Origin: Acidobacteriota bacterium
GTDB taxonomy: Bacteria > Acidobacteriota > Terriglobia > Terriglobales > Acidobacteriaceae
Length of the DNA: 38,610 nt
Reading direction: 5' to 3'
NCBI GenBank assembly: GCA_018268775.1
Contig: JAFDVV010000069.1
Span: forward strand, 1-38,610
Below the pieces are notes generated by a model. That model was given only the letters and a program-made list of their open reading frames with translations, was not told the origin of the DNA and did not search any database. Made by a program: the position numbers and the translations under genes. Below are positions 8,539 through 16,322 of this stretch, piece after piece; position 1 is the first letter of the stretch, and each line of letters begins with the position of its first letter.

Positions 8539-8560
8539 CAGTCAAAGCCAGTCGTAGCAT

Positions 8561-10093
8561 CTATCGCCGCGAAGTTCCGCCAAGCAGCGAACCGAGCACT
8601 CCGCGGATGATCTGCCTACCGACTGTGCTTCCCATCGAGCGTGCGGCGCTCTTCACCATTGCCTGGACTACTGTGTCTCCACGCCTCGACCCACTACCAC
8701 CCAATACACCGCCTAAAGCCGTTCCAGCAGCCTCGAGGCTTCCGAGCCATCCAGACCCCGATCCTTGCTGCGGCGGCGCCACTCCGCCGGCTGCTGTAGC
8801 ATTCGGCGCACCGCTTGTCTCCACCTTGCCCTTCAGCTTTTCGTAAGCAGATTCGCGATCAACCGGCGTCTCATACACCCCAGCAACCACTGAGTTCCTG
8901 ATTATGGCCGCGCGCTGCTCCGGTGTAATCGGCCCAATCTGGCTGTGCGGCGGGCACACCATCGCACGCTCTACAACGCCGGGTATTCCCTTCTCGTCAA
9001 GAAAAGAGATCAACGCCTCACCGACGCCCATCTGCGTGATGACCTCCTCCACGTCGAGCTTGGGGTTCGCGCGAAAGGTCTGGGCCGCTGCTTTCACAGC
9101 CTTCTGGTCCTTCGGGGAGTACGCACGTAATGCATGTTGCACGCGGTTCCCAAGCTGCCCCAACACGGTGTCTGGAACATCGATCGGGTTCTGCGTCACG
9201 AAAAACACACCGACCCCCTTCGACCGAATCAGCCGGACAACCTGCTCGATGCGCGATTGCAATACTGGCGGCAGATCGTTGAAGAGCAGGTGCGCCTCAT
9301 CGAAGAAGAAGACCAGCTTCGGCTTCTCCTGGTCGCCGACCTCGGGCAGCTTCTCAAAGAGTTCGCTCATCAGCCATAGCAGAAACGTCGCATAGAGCTG
9401 CGGCGATTGCAGCAGCTTGTCTGCCGCAAGAATATTGACGACCCCTTTGCCACTCGCGTCTGTCTGCAAGAGGTCTTCGATGTTCAGCGCAGGCTCACCG
9501 AACAACAGATCTCCGCCTTGCTGCCCTAACGTAACCAGGCCGCGCTGAATCGCTCCAATGCTCGCGGCAGAGATGTTGCCGTAGCTCGCCTGGTACTCCT
9601 TCGCATGCTCAGAGACGTGTTGCAACATCGCCTGCAGGTCTTTCATGTCGAGCAGGAGCAGTCCATTGTCGTCGGCGATCTTGAAGACCAGCGCCAGCAC
9701 ACCGGTCTGTGTATCGTTCAGGTTGAGGATGCGGCTGAATAAGAGCGGGCCCATCTCACTGACGGTCGCCCGCACTGGGTGGCCTTCCTTGCCGAAGACA
9801 TCCCAGAAGACTACCGGGCAGCCAGCAAACCGCACTTCGCCCAGATCAAGAGCTTTCACTCGCTCATCGAACTTCGGCGAGCTTTTGCCCGGCTGGCTGA
9901 TCCCCGAAAGATCACCCTTCACGTCCGCCGCGAATACCGGCACCCCGATCGCACTCAGTGCCTCGGCCATCACCTGCAACGTCACCGTCTTGCCTGTTCC
10001 TGTCGCCCCGGCCACCAGCCCATGGCGATTCGACATCCCCGGCAGCAGATACAACTCGCCGCTGCCCTTTGCGATCATCGGCATTTCAAGCAT
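8561..10093 (-). CDS. HerA/YjgR-like ATPase (DUF853 family)
   Basis: A 510-residue P-loop ATPase of the HerA-like YjgR/DUF853 family. It has Walker A GATGTGKT (residues 29-36), Walker B with [10 protein letters not shown] (DEAH at 265-268), and the downstream [32 protein letters not shown] block typical of the family. The C-terminus is Gly/Ala/Ser-rich and low-complexity, as in YjgR. HerA relatives are DNA translocases, but the role of this branch is unknown. The ATG at 10093 is preferred over a GTG at 10156. It converges with the fucosidase gene (22 bp between stops) and is followed by no clear terminator. Confidence 0.9.
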   Translation of the reverse strand: MLEMPMIAKGSGELYLLPGMSNRHGLVAGATGTGKTVTLQVMAEALSAIGVPVFAADVKGDLSGISQPGKSSPKFDERVKALDLGEVRFAGCPVVFWDVFGKEGHPVRATVSEMGPLLFSRILNLNDTQTGVLALVFKIADDNGLLLLDMKDLQAMLQHVSEHAKEYQASYGNISAASIGAIQRGLVTLGQQGGDLLFGEPALNIEDLLQTDASGKGVVNILAADKLLQSPQLYATFLLWLMSELFEKLPEVGDQEKPKLVFFFDEAHLLFNDLPPVLQSRIEQVVRLIRSKGVGVFFVTQNPIDVPDTVLGQLGNRVQHALRAYSPKDQKAVKAAAQTFRANPKLDVEEVITQMGVGEALISFLDEKGIPGVVERAMVCPPHSQIGPITPEQRAAIIRNSVVAGVYETPVDRESAYEKLKGKVETSGAPNATAAGGVAPPQQGSGSGWLGSLEAAGTALGGVLGGSGSRRGDTVVQAMVKSAARSMGSTVGRQIIRGVLGSLLGGTSRR

Positions 10094-10163
10094 CTCGTCC
10101 AATCCCCCGCGGAAAAGTGAAACACTTCTCACGATATCGCATCTGTCCGGGCACACGCGCCTT

Positions 10164-10715
10164 TCAACGCGAATCGTCGAGGTCCTTGATCATCCGCACA
10201 ACTTCAATCTCTTCACCGTTGCCGACAGGTACACACACTCTCCCAACTTCGCGGTATCCCTTCAGTGAATACAGCGCCACGCCCGTCAGCGTGCTACCCA
10301 TCTCGAGGCGCCGAAATCCGGCCTCGACTGCTGCATTCTCCGCAGCCTCAAGGATCAGGCTTCCCAGGCCTTTGCGCGCATACTTCGGATGCACAAAGAT
10401 CGCCCGCACCTTCGCGGCATCCACCGCCGGATCGAGCAGTTCCGGCTCGGCATGCTCCACCTGGCTGTCACCGCCATACAGCGTCTTTCGTTTCGACCAG
10501 CCGCCACATCCGGCGAGACCGCCGTCGTCATCCATGGCAACAAGATACGTCCGATCGGCGATCAACCGGCTGTCGATGGTGAACACCGTCTTCAAGGCAG
10601 CATCGATCTGCGCTGCCGAGTAGTCTCCCGCCTGCAACCCGCGCACCGAAGCGACGATCAGTTCGCGGATCGCAGCCAGGTCGTTCTCCGTCGCCACGCG
10701 AAGAGAAACTTTCAT
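10164..10715 (-). CDS. GNAT-family N-acetyltransferase
   Basis: A 183-residue acetyltransferase. The acetyl-CoA binding motif is visible as [25 protein letters not shown], with the R-x-x-G-x-G core, followed by [27 protein letters not shown], the usual C-terminal beta strand and FYxxxGF-like element. The acceptor substrate cannot be deduced. It is transcribed divergently from the dienelactone hydrolase gene across a 58-bp gap with a TAGACT box six bases before its ATG. Confidence 0.9.
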   Translation of the reverse strand: MKVSLRVATENDLAAIRELIVASVRGLQAGDYSAAQIDAALKTVFTIDSRLIADRTYLVAMDDDGGLAGCGGWSKRKTLYGGDSQVEHAEPELLDPAVDAAKVRAIFVHPKYARKGLGSLILEAAENAAVEAGFRRLEMGSTLTGVALYSLKGYREVGRVCVPVGNGEEIEVVRMIKDLDDSR

Positions 10716-10773
10716 CTTTTCAGTCTATGCAAAGCCTTGCCCGTGTCGCCTGTCTGCGACTACACTTTCGCCC
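10716..10773. promoter_or_regulatory. Compact divergent promoter region (GNAT / dienelactone hydrolase)
   Basis: Rightward: TTGCCC (10737-10742), 18 bp, TACACT (10761-10766), then seven bases to the ATG at 10774. Leftward: TAGACT on the minus strand (10722-10727), six bases before the ATG at 10715, with GCGACA 16 bp upstream. Neither start has a Shine-Dalgarno, so both transcripts may be leaderless. Confidence 0.5.
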
Positions 10774-11691
10774 ATGCGCCGTCATACGCTCTCACTACTG
10801 CCCGCCCTCCTGTTGCTCGCCGCTTTGCCAATAACTGCACAACAATGGGCCAAGTCGAAGCTCGACGCGTCACCGCGCCACCGTGAATACGTCACGTTGA
10901 AGCACGATAACCGCAGCCTGCAGGCCTTCGTCGTCTACCCGGAGGTAAATAGAAAGGTCCCCGTCGTCATCCTGATTCATGAGATATTCGGCCTCTCCGA
11001 CTGGGCCAAAGAGATGGCAGACGAGATAGCCGCCGCAGGTTACATCGTCGTCGCACCCGATCTTCTCTCCGGGGCCGGCCCCAACGGCGGCAACTCCGAC
11101 TCCTTCACCAGCATGGACGCTACAACCAAGGCCGTCTCGGGCCTCAGCCCCGACCAGGTCAACGCCGACCTTGACGCCGCCGCCGACTACGCGAAGAAGA
11201 TTCCCTCCTCGAACGGCACCTTCGTCACAGCGGGCTTCTGCTGGGGCGGAGGCAAGTCCTTCGCCTTCGCCACGCACCGCAGAGATCTGGCTGCGGCGTT
11301 CGTCTTCTACGGGCCACCTCCCGCTGAGTTCACCACGATCACAGCACCTGTCTATGGCTTCTACGCGGGTAACGACGCGCGCATCGGGGCGACGGTTCCC
11401 GCGACCATCGAAGGCATGAAGGCCGCCGGGAAAAAGTACGATCCCGTGACCTATGACGGAGCCGGGCACGGCTTCATGCGCGCAGGCGAAGATCCGGGCA
11501 ACACCAATCCTGCAAACAAAATCGCGCGCGACCAGGCCTTTGGACGCCTGACCACGCTGCTCAAAGCACTCCCCGCCAAACGCAGCTCAATGAAACCTCT
11601 CTATCTGCCCGTCCATGGGACGCAAAAGGCGCAGACCAGCAAGTCAGAACCGCCCTGTCATTCATCCGGAGCAGTAGCCGCTTCCATGTAA
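10774..11691 (+). CDS. Exported dienelactone hydrolase-family protein
   Basis: A 305-residue alpha/beta hydrolase with a signal peptide (residues 1-22, ...PITAQ). The dienelactone hydrolase triad is readable: nucleophile Cys156 in AGFCWGGG, Asp201 in YAGNDARI, His232 in GAGHGFM, with Glu70 in LIHEIFG. The family hydrolyses lactones and esters; an exported copy may act in the periplasm. After residue 268 the chain continues about 37 residues (AKRSSMKPLYL... ending in a Ser-rich stretch) beyond the usual end, which may be an unrelated readthrough tail. The true substrate is unknown. Confidence 0.9.
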   Translation: MRRHTLSLLPALLLLAALPITAQQWAKSKLDASPRHREYVTLKHDNRSLQAFVVYPEVNRKVPVVILIHEIFGLSDWAKEMADEIAAAGYIVVAPDLLSGAGPNGGNSDSFTSMDATTKAVSGLSPDQVNADLDAAADYAKKIPSSNGTFVTAGFCWGGGKSFAFATHRRDLAAAFVFYGPPPAEFTTITAPVYGFYAGNDARIGATVPATIEGMKAAGKKYDPVTYDGAGHGFMRAGEDPGNTNPANKIARDQAFGRLTTLLKALPAKRSSMKPLYLPVHGTQKAQTSKSEPPCHSSGAVAASM

Positions 11692-11730
11692 GCTGTTCGG
11701 TTTCGTGAGCGGCTGCGAGATAATAGAGTC

Positions 11731-12423
11731 GTGGCCGCTTCCATCAATAAATCGCTGACCGCCTCCTTGCAGGAGCAGCTCGATCGCATCACGCAGAACA
11801 CCCGCGCCCTCGTCCAGCCTGAACGGCTTGAATTCTCCGAGCGTACGATTGCGGCGCTCTTCGCTACCGGTATTGAAGACCGTATCCTCAAGACCGGAGA
11901 TGAGGCTCCGTCATTTTCTTTACAGGACGCGCGCACGGGCAAAGCGGTCAACTCCGCAGACCTTCTCGCACTCGGCCCGCTGGTCGTCAACTTCTTTCGC
12001 GGACGCTGGTGCCCTTATTGCGTGACAGAACTCGAGACCTGGCGCGACCTCCACACCGAGGTTCGCAGCCGTGGTGCACTCTTCGTCGCCATCTCACCAC
12101 AGAACCCCCGCCAGAACGCCTTCACCATCGAGCAGCACGGCCTGCCATTTCCACTGCTCGCCGATCCCGGCTGTGAGGTTGCCGCGAAGTTCGGCCTGAC
12201 CTACAGCGTCACGCCGGAGCAGCGCCGCTACTTCCAATCCATCCTCGTCAACATTCCCTACAACAACGCGGGCCTCAACTACCAGACCGCGACCGAAGCA
12301 AGTTGGCGCCTCCCACTCGCCGGCGTGTTCGTCATCAACCGCGACAACACGATCATCTTCTCCGAGGCCCACGCCGACTTTCGCGTACGGCCTGAACCAG
12401 CAGGCGTACTTGCTGCGCTCTAG
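11731..12423 (+). CDS. Peroxiredoxin-like AhpC/TSA-family protein
   Basis: A 230-residue thioredoxin-fold protein. After a helical N-terminal region (residues 1-50), the fold begins with GDEAPSFSLQDARTG and carries the redox site FFRGRWCPYC (Cys94 and Cys97), then VAISPQN and LLADPGCEVAAKFGL typical of thiol peroxidases. The C-terminal part has the PLAGVFVINRDNTI strand with the cis-proline region. The start is GTG at 11731; GATAAT six bases ahead and no Shine-Dalgarno suggest a leaderless message. Peroxide reduction is the likely role, but the reductant is unknown. Confidence 0.9.
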   Translation: MAASINKSLTASLQEQLDRITQNTRALVQPERLEFSERTIAALFATGIEDRILKTGDEAPSFSLQDARTGKAVNSADLLALGPLVVNFFRGRWCPYCVTELETWRDLHTEVRSRGALFVAISPQNPRQNAFTIEQHGLPFPLLADPGCEVAAKFGLTYSVTPEQRRYFQSILVNIPYNNAGLNYQTATEASWRLPLAGVFVINRDNTIIFSEAHADFRVRPEPAGVLAAL

Positions 12424-12429
12424 CCTTTG

Positions 12430-12465
12430 TTTGTCATTCCGTAGCGCAGCGGAGGAATCTGCTTT
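12430..12465 (+). repeat. REP-like repeat between peroxiredoxin gene and pgi
   Basis: TTTGTCATTCCGTAGCGCAG followed by CGGAGGAATCTGCTTT. It differs at one position from the copy at 17761-17796, which lies inside a coding sequence. It sits seven bases after a stop codon, a usual REP position. Confidence 0.8.
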
Positions 12466-12484
12466 CACCTCCCCATACACACCC

Positions 12485-12519
12485 ATAAAGAAAGCCCCGG
12501 AGACCAATCCCCGGGGCTT
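12485..12519 (-). terminator. Rho-independent terminator of pgi
   Basis: On the minus strand AAGCCCCGG (plus 12511-12519 and 12492-12500 pair, 10-nt loop) forms a 9-bp GC-rich stem followed by TTTCTTTATG. It lies 26 bases after the pgi stop. Confidence 0.75.
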
Positions 12520-12545
12520 AGCACAAACATCGCGAAGGGTAAACC

Positions 12546-14180
12546 TTATTTCGCCTTCCGATACCTTTTGATCAGATTTGCCGTTGAGCTGTCGTGCTCC
12601 AGCTTCGGCTCATCCTTGCTCTCCAACTCGCCCAGAATCTTCGTCGCCAGCACCTTGCCCAGCTCCACGCCCCACTGATCGAACGAGTCGATGTTCCAGA
12701 TCACGCCCTGGGTGAACACCGCGTGCTCATACATCGCAATCAGCTTGCCCAGAACCGCAGGCGTCAGCTCCTTCGCCAGAATCGTATTTGAAGGACGATT
12801 GCCCTCGAAGACACGATGCGGAACCAGCCAATCGGGAGTCCCCTCGGCCTTCACCTGCTCCGCCGTCTTGCCGAAGGCCAGCGCCTCTGCCTGGGCGAAG
12901 ACATTCGCCATCAGCATGTCGTGATGACGCCCCAGCGGATTCAGCGTCTTCTCAAAGCCGATAAAGTCACATGGGATCAACCGCGTTCCCTGGTGGATGA
13001 GCTGATAGAACGAGTGTTGGCCGTTTGTGCCCGGCTCTCCCCAGTAGATCGCGCCGGTCTGGTACTCCACCGTCGTCCCATCCAGCGTCACATGCTTGCC
13101 GTTCGACTCCATCGTCAACTGCTGCAGATACGCAGGAAAACGCTTCAGGTACTGCTCATACGGAAGCACCGCCTGCGTCTGCGCGTCGAAGAACTCCGTA
13201 TACCAGATACCCAACAGCCCCAGCAGCGCAGGAATGTTCTTCTCAAGTGGCGTCGTCCGAAAATGCACATCCATCGCATGAAACCCTTCCAGCATCTCGC
13301 GGAAGCGCTCCGGCCCGATCGCAATCATGGTCGAAAGTCCGATCGCCGAATCCATCGAATAGCGGCCGCCGACCCAGTCCCAGAAGCCGAACATGTTCGC
13401 TGTGTCGATGCCGAACATCGCGACCTCCTTCGCGTTGGTCGAGATGGCGACAAAGTGCTTCGCCACTGCCTTTTCCTCGCCCAGCTTTGCCAGCGACCAA
13501 TCGCGCGCCGAGTGCGCATTCGTCATCGTCTCCTGCGTCGTGAACGTCTTCGAGGCAACAAGGAAGAGCGTCTCTTCTGCGTTGAGGTCCTGTACGGCCT
13601 CGGCAAAGTCCGTTCCATCGACGTTCGAGACAAAGCGGAAGGTCAGATCACGCTGAGAGTAATGCTTCAGCGCCTCGTACGCCATTACCGGGCCGAGGTC
13701 CGATCCTCCGATCCCGATGTTCACAACGTTTCTGATGCGCTTGCCCGTATGGCCCTTCCATGCCCCGCTGCGTACCTTTTCGGCAAAGGCCGCCATCTTG
13801 TCCAAAACCTCATGCACTCCGGGAACAACATCTTCACCATCCACAAAGATCTTTTCCGGCCTCGGAGCACGTAAAGCAACATGCAAGACGGCACGGTTCT
13901 CGGTGATGTTGATCTTCTCACCCGTAAACATCGCCTCAGTCCTCGCCCGCAGACCGGACTCCTTCGCCAGCGCAATCAGCAACCTCAACGTCTCATCGGT
14001 CACACGGTTCTTCGAGTAATCGAGAAATATCCCCTCCGCCTCCACCGTCAGCCGCTCGCCGCGACCCGCGTCCCGCGTAAAAAGGTCCCGCAGATGCGTA
14101 CCGCGAACCTGCTCTGCATGGGCTTTCAGGTCCTTCCAGGCCGCGCGTTCCGTAAGGGGTACAGTCTTTGTTGCCGTCAT
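12546..14180 (-). CDS. pgi: Glucose-6-phosphate isomerase
   Basis: A 544-residue enzyme of full bacterial length interconverting glucose-6-phosphate and fructose-6-phosphate in glycolysis. It contains the family signatures [43 protein letters not shown], the catalytic-Glu stretch [10 protein letters not shown], the His in [15 protein letters not shown], and the C-terminal Lys in [11 protein letters not shown]. The ATG at 14180 has AAGGAG about eleven bases upstream; a GTG three codons earlier is too close to that site. A terminator follows the gene. The IclR gene is divergent across about 315 bp. Confidence 0.97.
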   Translation of the reverse strand: MTATKTVPLTERAAWKDLKAHAEQVRGTHLRDLFTRDAGRGERLTVEAEGIFLDYSKNRVTDETLRLLIALAKESGLRARTEAMFTGEKINITENRAVLHVALRAPRPEKIFVDGEDVVPGVHEVLDKMAAFAEKVRSGAWKGHTGKRIRNVVNIGIGGSDLGPVMAYEALKHYSQRDLTFRFVSNVDGTDFAEAVQDLNAEETLFLVASKTFTTQETMTNAHSARDWSLAKLGEEKAVAKHFVAISTNAKEVAMFGIDTANMFGFWDWVGGRYSMDSAIGLSTMIAIGPERFREMLEGFHAMDVHFRTTPLEKNIPALLGLLGIWYTEFFDAQTQAVLPYEQYLKRFPAYLQQLTMESNGKHVTLDGTTVEYQTGAIYWGEPGTNGQHSFYQLIHQGTRLIPCDFIGFEKTLNPLGRHHDMLMANVFAQAEALAFGKTAEQVKAEGTPDWLVPHRVFEGNRPSNTILAKELTPAVLGKLIAMYEHAVFTQGVIWNIDSFDQWGVELGKVLATKILGELESKDEPKLEHDSSTANLIKRYRKAK

Positions 14181-14495
14181 ACGCTCCACTTCTCCTTAGC
14201 TATCCAATTCACCAAGCATGCACAACAGCTTCCAGCATTGAATCGTTCGCAGCTTCGATGCCAATTCCAGTGTAGTGCGAAGTCCCGTTCTTCTATGCGC
14301 ATCACAGGGAGAATCGCCAGCCCAACCCGCTGCGGTCGTACTCCGCGCAACACACCCTACAACCCCACACCGCCCGATAATCGCACACTATGTACAAAAT
14401 ACTTGCACAACGTTTTACCGTGCGTTTATCGTAATTTGCATCCGACTATCGCCCTCATCTTTGTGTCGCGCGACAGCCGCCAGGAAAGGGATTCC
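14181..14495. promoter_or_regulatory. Divergent intergenic region pgi / iclR with candidate promoter and operator
   Basis: This 315-bp region holds no convincing gene. For the IclR gene, TTGCAC (14403-14408), a 17-bp spacer and TTATCG (14426-14431) give a possible promoter. Overlapping its -35 is TGTACA-N7-TGCACA (14391-14409 area), an imperfect inverted repeat that could be a self-operator. AGGAAAGGG (14482-14490) is the ribosome site of the IclR gene, and AAGGAG on the minus strand serves pgi. Confidence 0.4.
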
Positions 14496-15350
14496 ATGAT
14501 CAACGCTTCTCCTTCGGATACCGTGACTCTGCCCAAAGCCCCGGCTCCCACGACTGCCAAGCCTACACCCGCCGCTTCCCTTGATGTCTTCGCTGGCGAC
14601 CCCAATTTCATGACCTCACTCGCCAGAGGTCTGATAGTCATCCAGGCGTTCACACAGCAGAACCCACAGATGACCATCTCGCAGCTCAGCGTTCGAACCG
14701 GCCTTTCCCGCGCCGCCGTCCGCCGCTGTCTTTACACGCTCACCAAGCTGGGCTTTGCCGGGGCCGAGGATGGCTCGCGTTACTCGCTGCGTCCACGAAT
14801 GCTCACGCTCTCGCACACTTACACCGCCTCCAATACGCTCTCATCGGCGGCGCAGCCTATCCTCGAACGCATGTCCGCTACGTTGCGCGAGTCCTTCTCC
14901 GTTGCCACACTCGACGGCGACGATATCGTTTATGTCGCGCGCACCACTGTCAATCGTGTCATGGCCGTCGACCTGCACATCGGAAGCCGTCTGCCCGCCT
15001 ACTGCACCAGCATGGGACGCATCCTGCTTGCCTATCTGCCGCCCGATCAGCTTGAGGCATACCTCGCGCGAGTGGCCCTCACTCCCTTCACCACACGCAC
15101 CGTTACCTCGATCGAGAAGCTCCGCCTTCTGCTGCGCACGACACGCCGCAACGGCTATGCTCTCTGCGATCAGGAGTACGAAGTAGGCCTGCGCTCTCTC
15201 GCCGTTCCCGTGCTTGCGCCCAACGGACGCGCCGTAGCAACCATAAACCTCAGCGGCAGTGCGCCGCGCCTCTCCACCCTTGAAATGCAGACGCGCTTCC
15301 TGCCGCACCTGCGCAACGCAGCCAACGAACTCGCCGTCTTTCTTCGTTGA
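14496..15350 (+). CDS. IclR-family transcriptional regulator (PobR/PcaR-like)
   Basis: A 284-residue regulator. A Pro/Ala-rich leader (1-30) precedes the winged helix-turn-helix (about 58-85: MTISQLSVRTGLSRAAVRR). The IclR effector domain follows, with SFSVATLDGDDIVYVAR, LPAYCTSMGRILLAYL and YALCDQEYEVGLRSLAVPV. The RR-x-L-x-x-L wing and YCTSMGR favour the PobR/PcaR branch that governs aromatic-acid genes. No such genes are in the window, so its targets are unknown. The ATG at 14496 has AGGAAAGGG five bases upstream, deciding the start against a much longer open frame. Confidence 0.93.
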   Translation: MINASPSDTVTLPKAPAPTTAKPTPAASLDVFAGDPNFMTSLARGLIVIQAFTQQNPQMTISQLSVRTGLSRAAVRRCLYTLTKLGFAGAEDGSRYSLRPRMLTLSHTYTASNTLSSAAQPILERMSATLRESFSVATLDGDDIVYVARTTVNRVMAVDLHIGSRLPAYCTSMGRILLAYLPPDQLEAYLARVALTPFTTRTVTSIEKLRLLLRTTRRNGYALCDQEYEVGLRSLAVPVLAPNGRAVATINLSGSAPRLSTLEMQTRFLPHLRNAANELAVFLR

Positions 15351-15362
15351 AGCATCAGCAGG

Positions 15363-15396
15363 AAAAATCGCAGAGGTCGCAGGAACTGCGACCTCT
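15363..15396 (-). terminator. Rho-independent terminator of manA
   Basis: AGAGGTCGCAG (15372-15382), loop GAA, CTGCGACCTCT (15386-15396) form a perfect 11-bp stem. On the minus strand it is followed by GCGATTTTTCC, so it best serves manA, whose stop codon is nine bases away. Read rightward it may also slow transcription from the IclR gene, but lacks a T-run there. Confidence 0.75.
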
Positions 15397-15404
15397 TACA
15401 TCGA

Positions 15405-16322
15405 CTAAGAAACCTGCGCCGGAGCGACGCATCGAACGAACGCGGCATCACCCTCGGCTTCTACCATCACCTTGCCGACGCCCTCTGGAACAACGACTGC
15501 CTTGCCCGGCTCCAGCTCGACCTCTTCGCCCGGAGTAATCACCGCGACCTTGCCCTTCAGCCCCACCAGGCATCCCGGCCCGGTCATCGCAACTGAACGC
15601 TCTTCCGCGTCCTTCAGATCGAACCGGTCAACGGTGAAGTAGTTCTTCTCGATCAGACGCGTAAACCCGTCCATCTTCTTCGGGGCAACCTTGCCCGCGT
15701 CCGTCTTCGGACGAATCACCTTCAACCCTTGCTCAAGATGCAGCTCGCGAGGACGGCCATAGTCGTACAGGCGATACGTAATATCGCTGGTCTGCTGCGT
15801 CTCCAGCAGCACCACGCCAGGTTCGATCGCATGAACCGTGCCCGCGTCGACAAACAACATGTCGCCCGCCGATACAGGAATCTTCTGCACCAGCGATTCC
15901 ATGGTGTTATCGGCAACTGAAGCAGCAAGCATCCTGGCATCCACACCAGGCTTCAGTCCCAGCATCACAGAAGCGCCCGGCTCTGCTTCCAGCACGTACC
16001 AGCACTCCGTCTTGCCGCGAACGCCACCCGCCGCCTGCGCCTGCTCGTCGTCAGGATGAACCTGCACCGACAGCTTCTCGTTCGGGAACAACAACTTCAC
16101 CAGCAGAGGAAACTCGCCTCCAAGAGCGCCCGTCAGCGACTCCAGCGTCTTCCCTTCCAGCTCGCCTTCTTCCACAACGCATTGCGGCCCAGTCAGCCAC
16201 GCTTCGCCGACTAGTTCCTTCGTCCCTGTGTCCGAGTACCACGGCTTCAGGCTCTGCCTTCCCCACGGCCTCTCACTGAACCACGGCTTCAAACGGAACG
16301 GGGCTACATTAGTCATCGTCAT
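15405..16322 (-). CDS. manA: Class I mannose-6-phosphate isomerase
   Basis: A 305-residue short bacterial type I phosphomannose isomerase interconverting mannose-6-phosphate and fructose-6-phosphate. The zinc-binding cupin is visible as LSVQVHPDDEQA (Gln87, His89), KTECWYVL (Glu106) and DAGTVHAI (His164). The substrate-side block TSDITYRLYDYGR (178-190) is also present. The start overlaps the end of the upstream propeller/phosphoesterase gene by 14 bp, which suggests translational coupling. A terminator hairpin follows nine bases after the stop. Confidence 0.95.
   Translation of the reverse strand: MTMTNVAPFRLKPWFSERPWGRQSLKPWYSDTGTKELVGEAWLTGPQCVVEEGELEGKTLESLTGALGGEFPLLVKLLFPNEKLSVQVHPDDEQAQAAGGVRGKTECWYVLEAEPGASVMLGLKPGVDARMLAASVADNTMESLVQKIPVSAGDMLFVDAGTVHAIEPGVVLLETQQTSDITYRLYDYGRPRELHLEQGLKVIRPKTDAGKVAPKKMDGFTRLIEKNYFTVDRFDLKDAEERSVAMTGPGCLVGLKGKVAVITPGEEVELEPGKAVVVPEGVGKVMVEAEGDAAFVRCVAPAQVS

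Noticed and set aside
11677..11744. 11-bp direct repeat GCCGCTTCCAT at 11677 and 11734
   Set aside because: Short, with no further similarity around it; likely chance.
13881..14495. Upstream extension of the IclR gene into pgi
   Set aside because: The extension is antisense to pgi, and AGGAAAGGG before 14496 gives a proper start.
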